From Nocardia mexicana NBRC 108244 (GTDB taxonomy: Bacteria; Actinomycetota; Actinomycetes; Mycobacteriales; Mycobacteriaceae): a DNA stretch of 64,000 nt. Under the pieces are notes generated by a model. It was not told the DNA's origin. It ran no database searches and was given only the letters and a program-made list of their open reading frames with translations. Each line of letters starts with the position of its first letter. The stretch's first letter is position 1. A program made the translations under genes and the position numbers. The DNA is taken from assembly GCF_001613165.1 (NCBI RefSeq), contig NZ_BDBV01000056.1, positions 62,001-126,000 on the forward strand, written 5' to 3'. Positions 51,799-60,174 of this stretch are shown piece by piece.

Positions 51799-51868
51799 TT
51801 GGGGCGGACACCCGGGGAGCAGATCATCGACCCATGACACGAAACGGCTCGATGGCGTGGAGGCCGCG

Positions 51869-52423
51869 ATGACTACGAAGTACCGGACGCCGAGTCTCGG
51901 CGCGACCGCGGTACTGCTGGCCCTGCACCTGCCGGTCGGGTTGCGGCGCACGATCGGTGAACTGCGGTACGAGGGCCATCTCTCGGGGCGGCACATCGCA
52001 CTGCCGGTGGCCTTCGTGCGAGCCGATGGCACCGTGATCGTCCGGGTCGCCCGCGCCGCGACCAAGACGTGGTGGCGCAATTTCCGTACGCCGCATCCGA
52101 TTTCGATTCGAACCGGCCGGACATGGCTGGCCGGAACGGGCCACGTGGTGATGCCCGGATCGCTCGAACACGAACGGACGGAGGCGATCTACCAGCAGGC
52201 ACACCCGCGTGACCAGGTGTCGGCGCTCGACCCGTACGTGGTCATCGACGTGAATCCCGGTGCGGCACCGCACACCTCGACCACAACCCACCTGTGGCAC
52301 CGCTGGTTTGTCGCCGTCACGCTGGGGGAGTTCCTCGGCTTCGTCGCCCCGGCCATGGCGGCGACCACCGGCGCCTTCCTGATCCGAATCGTGGAGCCCA
52401 GGCACCTGATGGCGCTGGGCTGA
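51869..52423 (+). CDS. DUF385/deazaflavin-dependent nitroreductase-like protein
   Basis: The 184-residue product has LRRTIGELRYEGHLSGRHIALPVAFVRADGTVIVRVARAATKTWWRNFRTPHPISIRTGRTWLAGTGHVV, a split-barrel pattern like the Ddn/DUF385 family that uses F420. Family members reduce quinones or nitro compounds; ddn-like genes occur in DosR regulons. An unusual extra C-terminus has a hydrophobic segment (FVAVTLGEFLGFVAPAMAATTGAFLI), probably membrane-anchoring. GGAGG 5 bases before the ATG. Confidence 0.7.
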   Translation: MTTKYRTPSLGATAVLLALHLPVGLRRTIGELRYEGHLSGRHIALPVAFVRADGTVIVRVARAATKTWWRNFRTPHPISIRTGRTWLAGTGHVVMPGSLEHERTEAIYQQAHPRDQVSALDPYVVIDVNPGAAPHTSTTTHLWHRWFVAVTLGEFLGFVAPAMAATTGAFLIRIVEPRHLMALG

Positions 52424-52478
52424 CCGGTCACGGCGAACCCTGACGCGGATCGCCGCCGCCGGCCACTCCGGCACGCAA

Positions 52479-54056
52479 TCACTTCGGGATTGTGGCGCGG
52501 AGTTGGCGAACCAACCATTCACCGGCGGCGAAGGTGGCGACGGGTTCCAGCCAGTTCCTCGGTGTGGGCAAGGTGATCGCCGTGGGCAGCTCTTCGATTC
52601 CCCTGTGCAGTACCGTACCTGCCAGATCGAGCACCATATCGGGCAGATCGAGAGCCAGCGCGAGATAGTCCAGGCGCTGCTCGGACCAGGTCGCGATGAG
52701 ATTCCCGGGGGTCGGCAGCAGGGCGAACAACAGCTGCGGCAGCAGTGGGCGGAACAGCGTCGACAGATCCAATTCCGGCCGCACCACCCGCGCGGTGGAC
52801 TCGAGGGTGACCAGCGCTCGGCACAGCAGCATCAGTTCGCGGGGGAACACGATGCCGAACGCGCCGCCGAGTCCGAGGTCGCGCAGGAGCAACTGGGCCG
52901 CCGTCATCCCGGATTCCGCCTCGTACCAGTCCTCCACCAATTCGGCTACGGCATCGTGGAATCCGTGTGGATCCGCGCCCGGGCGCAACGTGCACAGCCG
53001 CAGCAGCTGGTTTCCCACCGCGTTGTAGTCGCCGCTGATCAGTGCGAGAAGCATCATGCCCATGCGGCGGCGCTGACGACGGTCGAGACGGCCGAACATG
53101 CCGAAGTCGAGCAGGCACACCCGGTTGTCGGGCAGCAGCAGGATATTGCCCGGATGCGGGTCGGCGTGAAACAGGCCGTCGGTGAACAGCTGCCGCACCA
53201 TCCAGCTCGCCCCCGCCGCGAGCACCTTGTCCGCGTTGATCCCCGCCTCGGCGAGTTGTTCGGCCGGGGCGGGTTCGGAACCTTCGATGAGATCGGTGGT
53301 GAGCACCCGGGCCGTGCTGAGATCGCGGTGCACCCGTGGCACCACGAGCCGTTTGTCATGTGCCGCATTGCGCCTGACCTGTTCGGACACGGTTGCCTCG
53401 CGGCGGAAGTCGAGTTCGCGGGTGGCGTAGGTGCCCAGTTCGTCCACCGCATCGGTAGGGCGGAACGCCAGTGTGCCGGGCCGGTGACGCTCCACCTGTC
53501 CGGCGATCCAGCGCAGCAGGGCGAGGTCGCGGGCGATCAGCTCGGCCACCTCCGGCCGCTGGACCTTGACGGCCACCAACCGGCCGCCGGGCAGCTGTGC
53601 CCGGTGCACTTGTGAGAGGGAGGCCGCGGCGAACGGCTGCGGCTCGAACTCGGCGAATGCCCGGCCGAGGGGGACACCCAGCTCCGCCTCGACCGTGGCG
53701 CGCGCGGTCGCGGCGTCGAACGGGAGCGCCTGCGCGTGCAGCCGCTGCAGCGCCTGCGCATACGGCAGCGGCAGGTAGTCCGGCCGCAGCGCCAGCATCT
53801 GTCCGGCTTTGACGAAGGTGGGGCCCAGCTGCTCCAGTACTTCCCGGATACGTTGCGGCAGCGGACGATCCAGTGCCATGTGATGTTCGCACTGGGAGAG
53901 CCCGGCCGCGCAGTGCATGCGGCAGCGCAGCGATCCGCACTCGCGCACCCCGAAAGCATCTGTGAGCCAGTCGGTTTCGTTGGTCCACAGGACCGCGGCG
54001 ATCTGGGACATGCGGGTCAGCCGCGCCCGGTATCCCACCCTGGCGCCGCCGGTCAT
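52479..54056 (-). CDS. ABC1/UbiB-type atypical kinase
   Basis: The 525-residue product has the UbiB signature: KxGQ motif (GPTFVKAGQMLALRPDYLP), Ala-rich loop and lysine (AAASLSQVHRAQLPGGRLVAVKVQRPEV), catalytic DGLFHADPHPGNILL and DFG (LLDFGMFGRLDRRQRRR). A C-terminal hydrophobic region may bind the membrane. UbiB-like proteins are ATPases that aid quinone or lipid handling. Two weak DosR-like sites (54141, 54225) lie upstream but are poor. Confidence 0.9.
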   Translation of the reverse strand: MTGGARVGYRARLTRMSQIAAVLWTNETDWLTDAFGVRECGSLRCRMHCAAGLSQCEHHMALDRPLPQRIREVLEQLGPTFVKAGQMLALRPDYLPLPYAQALQRLHAQALPFDAATARATVEAELGVPLGRAFAEFEPQPFAAASLSQVHRAQLPGGRLVAVKVQRPEVAELIARDLALLRWIAGQVERHRPGTLAFRPTDAVDELGTYATRELDFRREATVSEQVRRNAAHDKRLVVPRVHRDLSTARVLTTDLIEGSEPAPAEQLAEAGINADKVLAAGASWMVRQLFTDGLFHADPHPGNILLLPDNRVCLLDFGMFGRLDRRQRRRMGMMLLALISGDYNAVGNQLLRLCTLRPGADPHGFHDAVAELVEDWYEAESGMTAAQLLLRDLGLGGAFGIVFPRELMLLCRALVTLESTARVVRPELDLSTLFRPLLPQLLFALLPTPGNLIATWSEQRLDYLALALDLPDMVLDLAGTVLHRGIEELPTAITLPTPRNWLEPVATFAAGEWLVRQLRATIPK

Positions 54057-54339
54057 GGTGGGCCGCCCGGCCCGGTGGCCCGGCCGTCTGTGACCGCGTT
54101 CATACCCGAACTGTCGCAGCGGACACCGGGCGCGGTCCAGGGGACTTGGGCTCGGCCGCGGGGGCCGATGGACCCGATACTCGGTCTGCGGAAATCGTCG
54201 GTACGGGCGGCTCTCCCCGTGCCGGTGACAAGCGGCCGCACGATACGGCCCGGCGGCCTGGTCGACACATGTCGGAGAGGGCGGCGGGGGTCGGTTCCGA
54301 CGTGAAGCGCGATGGGACCCTGGGGAGTTCCGGCATGTC

Positions 54340-54353
54340 GGGAACTCAGGCCC
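54340..54353 (+). promoter_or_regulatory. DosR-like box centred at about -42 of the CBS/MgtE-like gene
   Basis: GGGAA-CTCA-GGCCC matches 9 of 10 core positions. The leaderless start predicted from TAGCGT (54377-54382) is at 54389, so the box centre is 42 bases upstream, which is the classical position for DosR activation. Geometry plus match make this the second-best site. Confidence 0.5.
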
Positions 54354-54388
54354 TGGTGCGTCGCGGCGGCCGGAGATAGCGTGCGCAG

Positions 54389-55366
54389 GTGGAATCAGTT
54401 CTTCCGACCGCCGAAATCCTCGAGACGGCGGCGGCGCACGCGACTCGCGATGTGCCGATCGCGGCTCCCGGGGAACGGGTCGACGACGTCTTCGCCCGGA
54501 TCCGCGACCGTCGGTTCAGCAGTGCCGCCGTGGTTGCGGTGTGCGACGGCGGCCGCCTGGCCGGGCTGATCACGATCGAGAACCTGCTGGCGGCCCCGGG
54601 GGACGCCACGATCGGGGACATCATGGATGCGCATCCGCCGACCGTGGCCGGGCACCGGGATCAGGAGGAGGCGGTGTGGGAGGCGTTGCGGCACAACGAA
54701 CCCGGCCTCGCGGTGGTGGACGGCGAGGGACGCTGGCTCGGCGTGATCCCGCCGCAGCGATTGCTGTCGGTGCTGCTGCAGGAACACGACGAGGATGTGG
54801 CGAGGTTGTCGGGTTACCTGTCGTCCACGGCGAGCGCCCGGACCGCGACCGAGGAACCGGTGGGGCGGCGGCTGTGGCACCGGCTGCCGTGGCTGCTGGT
54901 AGGGCTCATCGGCGCGATCGTTGCGGCGGCCGTCGTCGACGCCTTCCACGCCCAGCTGGAGCGCGAGGTGCTGGTCGCATTCTTCGTCCCCGGGATCGTC
55001 TACCTCGCCGACGCGGTCGGTACTCAGACCGAGGCGCTGGTGATTCGCGGTTTGTCCGTCGGAGTGGGGATCCGTCGAATCGTGTACCGCGAAGCGGTGA
55101 CCGGGGCACTGATCGGACTGCTGATCGCGATCGTGGCCTATCCTCTGACACTGCTGTTCTGGGGTAATCAGGAGGTATCGCTGGCGGTGTCGGTATCGCT
55201 GCTCGCCGCCTGCTCCGTGGCGGGGATGGTGGCGATGGCGCTGCCGTGGTCGATGGCGAAGATGAAAGTCGATCCGGCGTTCGGGTCGGGTCCACTGGCG
55301 ACCGTCGTGCAGGATCTGCTGTCGATTCTGGTGTATTTCGCCGTCACCGCCGTGATCGTGGGGTGA
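54389..55366 (+). CDS. CBS-domain MgtE/SLC41-like transporter
   Basis: The 325-residue product has two CBS domains (about 15-135; VDDVFARIRDRRFSSAAVVAVCDGGRLAGLITIENLL; DIMDAHPPTVAGHRDQEEAVWEALRHNEPGLAVVDGEGRWLGVI) and then about five transmembrane helices with the MgtE-like element DAVGTQTEALVIRGLSVG. MgtE proteins are Mg channels gated by Mg binding to their N and CBS domains; the N domain is missing here. GTG start, leaderless by TAGCGT 6 bases upstream. Confidence 0.8.
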   Translation: MESVLPTAEILETAAAHATRDVPIAAPGERVDDVFARIRDRRFSSAAVVAVCDGGRLAGLITIENLLAAPGDATIGDIMDAHPPTVAGHRDQEEAVWEALRHNEPGLAVVDGEGRWLGVIPPQRLLSVLLQEHDEDVARLSGYLSSTASARTATEEPVGRRLWHRLPWLLVGLIGAIVAAAVVDAFHAQLEREVLVAFFVPGIVYLADAVGTQTEALVIRGLSVGVGIRRIVYREAVTGALIGLLIAIVAYPLTLLFWGNQEVSLAVSVSLLAACSVAGMVAMALPWSMAKMKVDPAFGSGPLATVVQDLLSILVYFAVTAVIVG

Positions 55367-55408
55367 ACCGGCGCGCCGCCGATGGGCGCGGCGTCTCGGC
55401 CGGCACTG

Positions 55409-55717
55409 TCATGGCCGGGAAATCACGATGAGTCCCGCCACCACACAGACCGGCTGCAGCCAGCTGAACACCTCGATCGTGTAGATCTGCACGATGATCC
55501 AGCCGACGAGCAGGGCACCGCCGTTCATGGCCACCGCCGGCCCGCGCGGATCACGACGGGCTGCGAGCAGAGCAGTCACCGTCATCGGGATACCCACGAT
55601 CAGCACGAGCGCGACGGCGCCGAATACCGGGCTGGCGAAGGGAATTCGGTCCTCGACGGTGGCGCCGAGGCCGATGGCGCCGGTCGGCGACCGAGGGTTC
55701 GAAGGCCGCAGGTCCAC
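55409..55717 (-). CDS. Small membrane protein
   Basis: The 102-residue product has three hydrophobic segments (VFGAVALVLIVGIPMTVTALLAA; VAMNGGALLVGWIIVQIYTIEVF; LQPVCVVAGLIVISRP) with a short basic loop (RRDPRGP). Family unknown. Convergent with the CBS/MgtE-like gene; its start is divergent from the USP gene at 55795 and the candidate DosR box at 55703 overlaps its first codons. Confidence 0.6.
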   Translation of the reverse strand: MDLRPSNPRSPTGAIGLGATVEDRIPFASPVFGAVALVLIVGIPMTVTALLAARRDPRGPAVAMNGGALLVGWIIVQIYTIEVFSWLQPVCVVAGLIVISRP

Positions 55718-55743
55718 CCACCGGACGACCTTGTTCTCTGGGC
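55703..55743. promoter_or_regulatory. DosR-like site plus a shared downstream motif before the USP gene
   Basis: Read on the minus strand, TGGAC-CTGC-GGCCT (55703-55716) has 8 of 10 core positions and is almost identical to the site at 48001. Starting 16 bases after its centre is CGACCTTGTTCTCTGGGC (55726-55743), of which 17 of 18 bases recur at 60965 at equal spacing from another DosR-like box. Confidence 0.4.
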
Positions 55744-55794
55744 GGGTGCACCGGCGGACGGGATGCTCGAACCGACACCGACAAGGGAGGCATC

Positions 55795-56697
55795 ATGGCC
55801 GAATCTGCTACACCCGCCTTCGATCCGAGCAACCCGCCGATCGTGACGGCCGTGGACGGCTCGGCCATTTCGTATCAGGCGGTCGCGTGGGCCGCGATCG
55901 ACGCCGAACTGCGGTGCTGCCCGCTGCACATCGTCACGTCCTGCGCGCTGCCGGCCGGGTACGGATTCGGAGGTGGGCTGGGCGAGCGGGAGGTGGAGTG
56001 GGTGCGCGACGACGCGCAGCGAGTGCTGACCGAGGCGACCCGGATCGCGCACGACGCCGTGCAGGGCGACACGATCTCGATCACCACGGAGCTCACCTTC
56101 GAGCTGATCATCCCCACAATGATCGATCGCTCCCGCGTGGCGCGGATGGTTGCGGTCGGCGATCGTGGCAGAGGCGCCCTCGGACGCGCCGTTCTCGGAT
56201 CTGTGAGCACCGCGCTGACCCGGCACGCGCACTGCCCGGTCGCGGTCGTGCACGGCAGTTCCCAAGCCGATGCGGTGTCGGCGCGCAAACCGGTGGTGGT
56301 GGGCGTGGACGGCACTGCCAACAGCATGCCCGCGGTCGAGATGGCGTTCGAGGAAGCGTCACACCGCAAGGTCTCGTTGATCGCGGTCCATGCCTGGAGT
56401 GACATAACGGGTTACGATCTGCCCGTGCCCGGCTGGGAGGAGATCCGGACATCCGAGGAAGTCCAGTTGGCTGAGAGCCTGGCCGGTTTCGGTGAACGAT
56501 TTCCCGACGTCCCCGTTGAACGGGTCGTGGTGTGCGACAGGCCGTTTCGATCGATCCTGGAGTACGCCGAAGGCGCCCAATTGGTCGTGGTGGGAAGCCA
56601 CGGTCGCGGCGGGTTCGCCGGTATGATGCTCGGCTCGACGAGTACGTCGGTATTGCACACGGCCGAGTGCCCGGTCATCGTGGTGCGCGAGCGATGA
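55795..56697 (+). CDS. Universal stress protein with two USP domains
   Basis: The 300-residue tandem USP has both ATP-binding elements intact: VAVGDRGRGALGRAVLGSVSTALTRHAHCPVAVVH and VVVGSHGRGGFAGMMLGSTSTSVLHTAECPVIVV. GGGAGG lies upstream of the ATG. Close paralogue of the gene at 57553, suggesting local duplication. DosR-type genes of this class in M. tuberculosis include Rv1996, Rv2005c and Rv2623. Confidence 0.9.
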   Translation: MAESATPAFDPSNPPIVTAVDGSAISYQAVAWAAIDAELRCCPLHIVTSCALPAGYGFGGGLGEREVEWVRDDAQRVLTEATRIAHDAVQGDTISITTELTFELIIPTMIDRSRVARMVAVGDRGRGALGRAVLGSVSTALTRHAHCPVAVVHGSSQADAVSARKPVVVGVDGTANSMPAVEMAFEEASHRKVSLIAVHAWSDITGYDLPVPGWEEIRTSEEVQLAESLAGFGERFPDVPVERVVVCDRPFRSILEYAEGAQLVVVGSHGRGGFAGMMLGSTSTSVLHTAECPVIVVRER

Positions 56698-56794
56698 ACT
56701 CGGGCATCCGGGTGAACCCGACAACGTAACCGGTCCGAAAGACGTTGACGGGCAGCAACGATGCGGCCTTGACGGTGCGGTCAGCCATGCTGTT

Positions 56795-56947
56795 CAACCG
56801 GCGGCCGGCGACTGGAGCGATATGGCGGTGATCCTGTTGGTGATCATGGTGAACACCGGCGTCGGGGTGGGACAGGAACTCCTTGCCGCGCAAGCGATCT
56901 CGGCGCTGTCACGGTTGCCCGCCCCGTCCGCGCGGGTGATCCGGGGA
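56795..56947 (+). pseudogene. P-type cation ATPase fragment (CtpF-like)
   Basis: About 50 codons read PAAGDWSDMAVILLVIMVNTGVGVGQELLAAQAISALSRLPAPSARVIRG, the end of the second transmembrane helix and start of the actuator domain of PacL/CtpF-type P-ATPases. Everything before and after is missing: no start codon, no phosphorylation site, no TGES. The right end coincides with the broken end of a convergent USP gene at 56950. In M. tuberculosis ctpF (Rv1997) is a DosR gene next to a USP (Rv1996). Confidence 0.6.
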
Positions 56948-56949
56948 CG

Positions 56950-57243
56950 CTATGGAGCAGGAGATACCCGCCGCGGACGCCGTGGTCGCCGACCTGCCAG
57001 ATGCTCTGCCCGATAGACGATTTCGCGTCCGCGGGTACGGGCGGCGTCGGCTGCGAGGGCGGCGGTGACCGCGTAGGCGCCGATGCGGGCCGGGTTCATG
57101 CCGTGCGCGATCTGCAGCGGGCGGCCCCGCCGCTCGGCGAACTCTGCTGCCCACCGCAGTGCGGTCTCGGCGTCCGGTGAGCCGTCGACACCGACGACCA
57201 CCGGGGCGATGGCCGGTTGGTGCGGATCGTCGTGATAGGTCAT
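56950..57243 (-). pseudogene. Universal stress protein, 3'-truncated
   Basis: The first about 80 codons encode the start of a USP domain: VVVGVDGSPDAETALRWAAEFAERRGRPLQIAHGMNPARIGAYAVTAALAADAARTRGREIVYRAEHLA. Then similarity ends and the frame closes with an Arg/Pro-rich tail. The ATP-binding G-loop and all of the second domain are missing. The breakpoint meets that of the P-type ATPase fragment on the opposite strand. Confidence 0.7.
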
Positions 57244-57421
57244 GAGTCGTCCTGGGAGACAGGCGTTTTCGCGGTGCCCGTTCCGGGCGGCCGACCTCAC
57301 CGTGCGATCCCTCGCACCCGGTCGGATGCTGCCGACCATCACCGCGTCCCGAGGACGAAAGCCCCGGATCCCGCGATGGGTCTCGGGCAGTGGGCCGACG
57401 CTGCCCCTCGGCCCGGTGTGC

Positions 57422-57435
57422 GGTGACCTTCGGCC
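57422..57435 (+). promoter_or_regulatory. Candidate DosR box before the third tandem USP
   Basis: GGTGACCTTCGGCCCT contains GTGAC-CTTC-GGCCC with 9 of 10 core positions, about 125 bases before ATG 57553, leaving room for a leader of about 80 bases. Confidence 0.4.
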
Positions 57436-57552
57436 CTCTCGGAGAGGCGGCGGATGGCGGATCCTGAATGCGACATTCGTGCCGAGGATGGCGGCGCGGC
57501 AGCCGTCACATTGTGCACAACCAGTGCCGAAGCTACCGGGTGAGGACACGGC

Positions 57553-58461
57553 ATGACTGAGCAAACCGCGTCGCGGGCAAGGGAATTGGAGAAGCCGATC
57601 ATCGCGGCGGTCGACGGGTCGGCGGTGTCGTATCACGCGGCGGCCTGGGCCGCCGTCGACGCCGCGCTGCACGGCTGCCGGTTGCACCTGGTCACTTCGG
57701 CTGCCCTGCAGACCGGATACGGCCCGGCGCCGCTGGTGACCGACAAGGACGTGGAGCTGCTGCGCCGCGACGGCGAACGAGTGCTGACCGAGGCGAAACG
57801 GATCGCCCGCAACGCGGCCTCCGGCGATACGGCGGAGATCAGCACCGAGGTGGTGTTCGACCCGGTCATCCCGCACCTGATCACGACGTCGCGCGAGGCG
57901 CGGATGCTCGTGCTCGGCAGCCGCGGGCTCGGATCGCTGCGGCGCGGACTGCTCGGATCGGTCAGCTCCGCGCTGATACGGCACGCCCACTGCCCGGTGG
58001 CCATCGTGCATTCGACGTCGGCGACCGATACCGTCTCGATCGGCAAACCGGTCCTGGTCGGTGTGGACGGCACCCGCAACAGCGAACCGGCCGTCGCGTT
58101 CGCGTTCGAGGAGGCGTCCCGGCGCAAGGTCGGCCTGGTCGCATTGCACGCCTGGAGCGATATGACCGGCCCGGTCGTGGTGACGGAGGGCTGGGAACGC
58201 GACGCGGAGGAGGTCGTGCTGGCCGATAGCCTCGTCGGCTGGAGCGAACGGTATCCGGACGTCTCCGTGCGGCGAATCCTGGTGCACGACAGGCCGGTCC
58301 GGGCATTGCTGGGCGCAGCCGAGGATGCCCAGTTGGTCGTCGTCGGCAGCCACGGCCGGGGCGGATTCGCGGGAATGCTGCTCGGCTCGACCAGTGCCGC
58401 GCTCGTCCAGTCGGTGGAATGCCCGATCGTCGTCGTCCGCGAACGCGCCACCGAGGTCTGA
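57553..58461 (+). CDS. Universal stress protein with two USP domains
   Basis: The 302-residue tandem USP has two intact ATP-binding elements (LVLGSRGLGSLRRGLLGSVSSALIRHAHCPVAIVH; VVVGSHGRGGFAGMLLGSTSAALVQSVECPIVVV). It is very similar in plan to the gene at 55795, down to EEASRRKVGLVALHAWSDMTG. GAGGA precedes the ATG by 6-7 bases. Confidence 0.9.
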   Translation: MTEQTASRARELEKPIIAAVDGSAVSYHAAAWAAVDAALHGCRLHLVTSAALQTGYGPAPLVTDKDVELLRRDGERVLTEAKRIARNAASGDTAEISTEVVFDPVIPHLITTSREARMLVLGSRGLGSLRRGLLGSVSSALIRHAHCPVAIVHSTSATDTVSIGKPVLVGVDGTRNSEPAVAFAFEEASRRKVGLVALHAWSDMTGPVVVTEGWERDAEEVVLADSLVGWSERYPDVSVRRILVHDRPVRALLGAAEDAQLVVVGSHGRGGFAGMLLGSTSAALVQSVECPIVVVRERATEV

Positions 58462-58824
58462 GTACCGAGAATGCGGCGACGACAGCACGCGATGGTTGGG
58501 CGGTACCGGTGAGGGCCGCGGGCGGGAGACCCACTCCCGCAACGACCGGATCGCCCGGCATCGTTCGCGCGGTGAGGCGGAGAGGCCGCTGCTGTCGCTG
58601 GCCGGGCTCCTGTCGTTCGGGCTGGTGTCCGGGGTGTTCCTGGCTGTGTCGCGGTTCCCGCAGCGCGGTGTGGGCGCGCTGGCCACCATCGTGCCCGGCC
58701 CCGGGCGGCGGCTGACGCTGCACGGCCGCGACGTTGTGGAGTATCGCGGCGACGTCTGGGGTGGCATGAAAAACGCCGCGGGGTAAGGGCTTTCACGGAG
58801 TTCTGCCAGACGGCACCGAAGCCG
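58462..58824. other. Intergenic region without an assignable gene
   Basis: A + strand frame ending at 58786 contains one hydrophobic stretch (LLSLAGLLSFGLVSGVFLAVSRFP) and a tail RLTLHGRDVVEYRGDVWGG, but there is no start codon with a ribosome-binding site and no family match. It could be a gene relic. Confidence 0.4.
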
Positions 58825-58838
58825 TGGACCAACGGCCC
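58825..58838 (+). promoter_or_regulatory. Candidate DosR box before the DUF1918 gene
   Basis: TGGAC-CAAC-GGCCC matches 9 of 10 core positions, 67-80 bases before the ATG at 58905. Confidence 0.4.
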
Positions 58839-58904
58839 TGGCCGGGTGGGCGCAGCGTCACGACCATCCAATTCAACACTGGATCACGATGAGGAGCGCC
58901 CGTC

Positions 58905-59158
58905 ATGCGAGCGAAACCGGGAGACTGGCTGGTCGTGGTGGGCCGCGCGGTCGGGGGAGCCGTGCGTCACGGCCTGATCGAGGAGGTGCGCGGCGCCGAC
59001 GGTGGACCGCCGTTCCTCGTGCACTGGTCGGACAACGGACCTCACGCCCTGACGTTTCCGGGCCCCGACTCCACGTCCTCACCGCCGAGGAACTGCACGC
59101 CCAGGAGCAGTCCGCCGAAGCGCGATTCCTGTCGGCACACGAAGGTCCGGCACGGTGA
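58905..59158 (+). pseudogene. DUF1918 protein (Rv0569-like) with a frameshift
   Basis: From ATG 58905 (GAGGAG 8 bases upstream) the frame reads AKPGDWLVVVGRAVGGAVRHGLIEEVRGADGGPPFLVHW and then FPGPDS, a clear match to mycobacterial DUF1918 (Rv0569/Rv2302). The next expected segment, HVLTAEELHAQEQSAEARF, is present in another frame from about 59071 to the stop at 59158. One missing base near 59068-59071 accounts for the shift. Rv0569 belongs to the DosR regulon. This could be a decayed gene or a sequencing error. Confidence 0.75.
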
Positions 59159-59174
59159 AGCCGAAAGGATCCCC

Positions 59175-59264
59175 ATGGACGCAATGTGGCTCATCCCGCT
59201 GATCGCGGTCGCCAGCTGCGTGATCATCGTGGTCGGCTTCATCACGGGTTTCCCGAAGCAGTGA
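59175..59264 (+). CDS. Possible 29-residue membrane peptide
   Basis: MDAMWLIPLIAVASCVIIVV and GFITGFPKQ form a single hydrophobic helix with a short polar end. AAAGGA (59164-59169) lies 5 bases before the ATG, 16 bases after the DUF1918 stop. Small membrane peptides of this kind are often missed. Real translation is unproven. Confidence 0.4.
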   Translation: MDAMWLIPLIAVASCVIIVVGFITGFPKQ

Positions 59265-59438
59265 TGCCCCGCGGCGATCGTCGTTCCGGCGCGACATCCG
59301 CCCGGCGTGGCCGGCGGAAGGCTTTGGGCCTGTGAGCTGCGGGGCTTCCGGCAGCAGCGTCCACGTCGGTGGATCTCTACGCTCGAGGGGCAACTCGACA
59401 CATGAGACGAGTTCCGCAGTCCGCGAAGGGAGTTCGCG

Positions 59439-59908
59439 ATGGCGCATTCACCGGCCGATGTACACCACCTCGTCTCGGCACCCGTGGTGGTGGGAATCGA
59501 CGGCAGCCCGGTCAGCGGGCGGCCCTCGGTGCGGCGTTCGAGGAGGCGTCGGAGCGGGGCGCCGAGTTGGTCGCGGTCCATGTCTGGAGCGACCTGGACC
59601 TGGGATGGATGGCCGACAAGCTCGACCCGCCGGTGCCCGTGACGGACGTGGGCGAGATGGAACGCGCGATACTGGCCGAACGGATGGCCGGTTGGTCGGA
59701 GAAGTATCCCGATGTGCGAGTGACACGGCGGAAGTACCTCTCCGATCCCGTGACGGTGCTGCAGCATTGGTCCGGGTCGGCGCAGTTGGTGGTGGTCGGC
59801 AGTCGCGGCCGCGGCGGATTCCTGGGAATGCTTCTGGGCTCTACCTCGAATTCTCTTGTGCAGCATGCGAAGTGCCCGGTGATGGTCGTACATCCCGAGA
59901 AGCCGTAG
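59439..59908 (+). pseudogene. Universal stress protein (single domain) with a frameshift
   Basis: From ATG 59439 (GGGAG upstream) the frame begins SPADVHHLVSAPVVVGIDGSPVSG, a USP start. It then continues in another frame from about 59516: AALGAAFEEASERGAELVAVHVWSD through VVVGSRGRGGFLGMLLGSTSNSLVQHAKCPVMVVH to the stop at 59908. Correcting one missing base near 59515 restores a single-domain USP of about 156 residues with an intact ATP-binding loop. The shift has the same direction as in DUF1918 nearby. Confidence 0.75.
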
Positions 59909-59913
59909 GCGGA

Positions 59914-60174
59914 CTACCGCCGAACGACGGCGGGAACGCGTTCTTCGGGCATCCACCGGAACTCGATCTCGAACTTCATTCCACCGTCGCTGGTCGACTT
60001 GATCTCCAGTTCACGGTGGATCTGGTGCGGCACGGCGATCTCGACCGCGGTCTCGTCGATGCCGTAGTCGAGATCGCGGCCGGTTTCGAGGCGGCTCGCG
60101 AGCCGATGCAACTCGGCTGCCAACTCACCGCGGGTCAGGGTGCAATGGTTCTCGTAGATCTTTCGATTCGACAT
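59914..60174 (-). CDS. Amphi-Trp domain protein
   Basis: The 86-residue product (KIYENHCTLTRGELAAELHRLASRLETGRDLDYGIDETAVEIAVPHQIHRELEIKSTSDGGMKFEIEFRWMPEE) fits the amphi-Trp domain family, a small alpha-beta domain with a conserved FRW-type end, of unknown function. ATG 60174 is the natural start. The first 50 bases overlap the end of the gene at 60125-60754 on the same strand. Confidence 0.7.
   Translation of the reverse strand: MSNRKIYENHCTLTRGELAAELHRLASRLETGRDLDYGIDETAVEIAVPHQIHRELEIKSTSDGGMKFEIEFRWMPEERVPAVVRR

Noticed and set aside
54141..54238. DosR-like sites upstream of the UbiB-type kinase (54141 and 54225)
   Set aside because: One or both half-sites are degraded (8 of 10 at best) and the orientation and spacing to the start at 54056 are unclear.
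57244..58767. Upstream part of a 605-codon minus-strand frame
   Set aside because: Only the part from 57243 down has USP character; the rest is antisense to the USP gene at 57553.
59318..59331. Further DosR-like site before the frameshifted USP
   Set aside because: AAGGC-TTTG-GGCCT matches only about 6 of 10 core positions.
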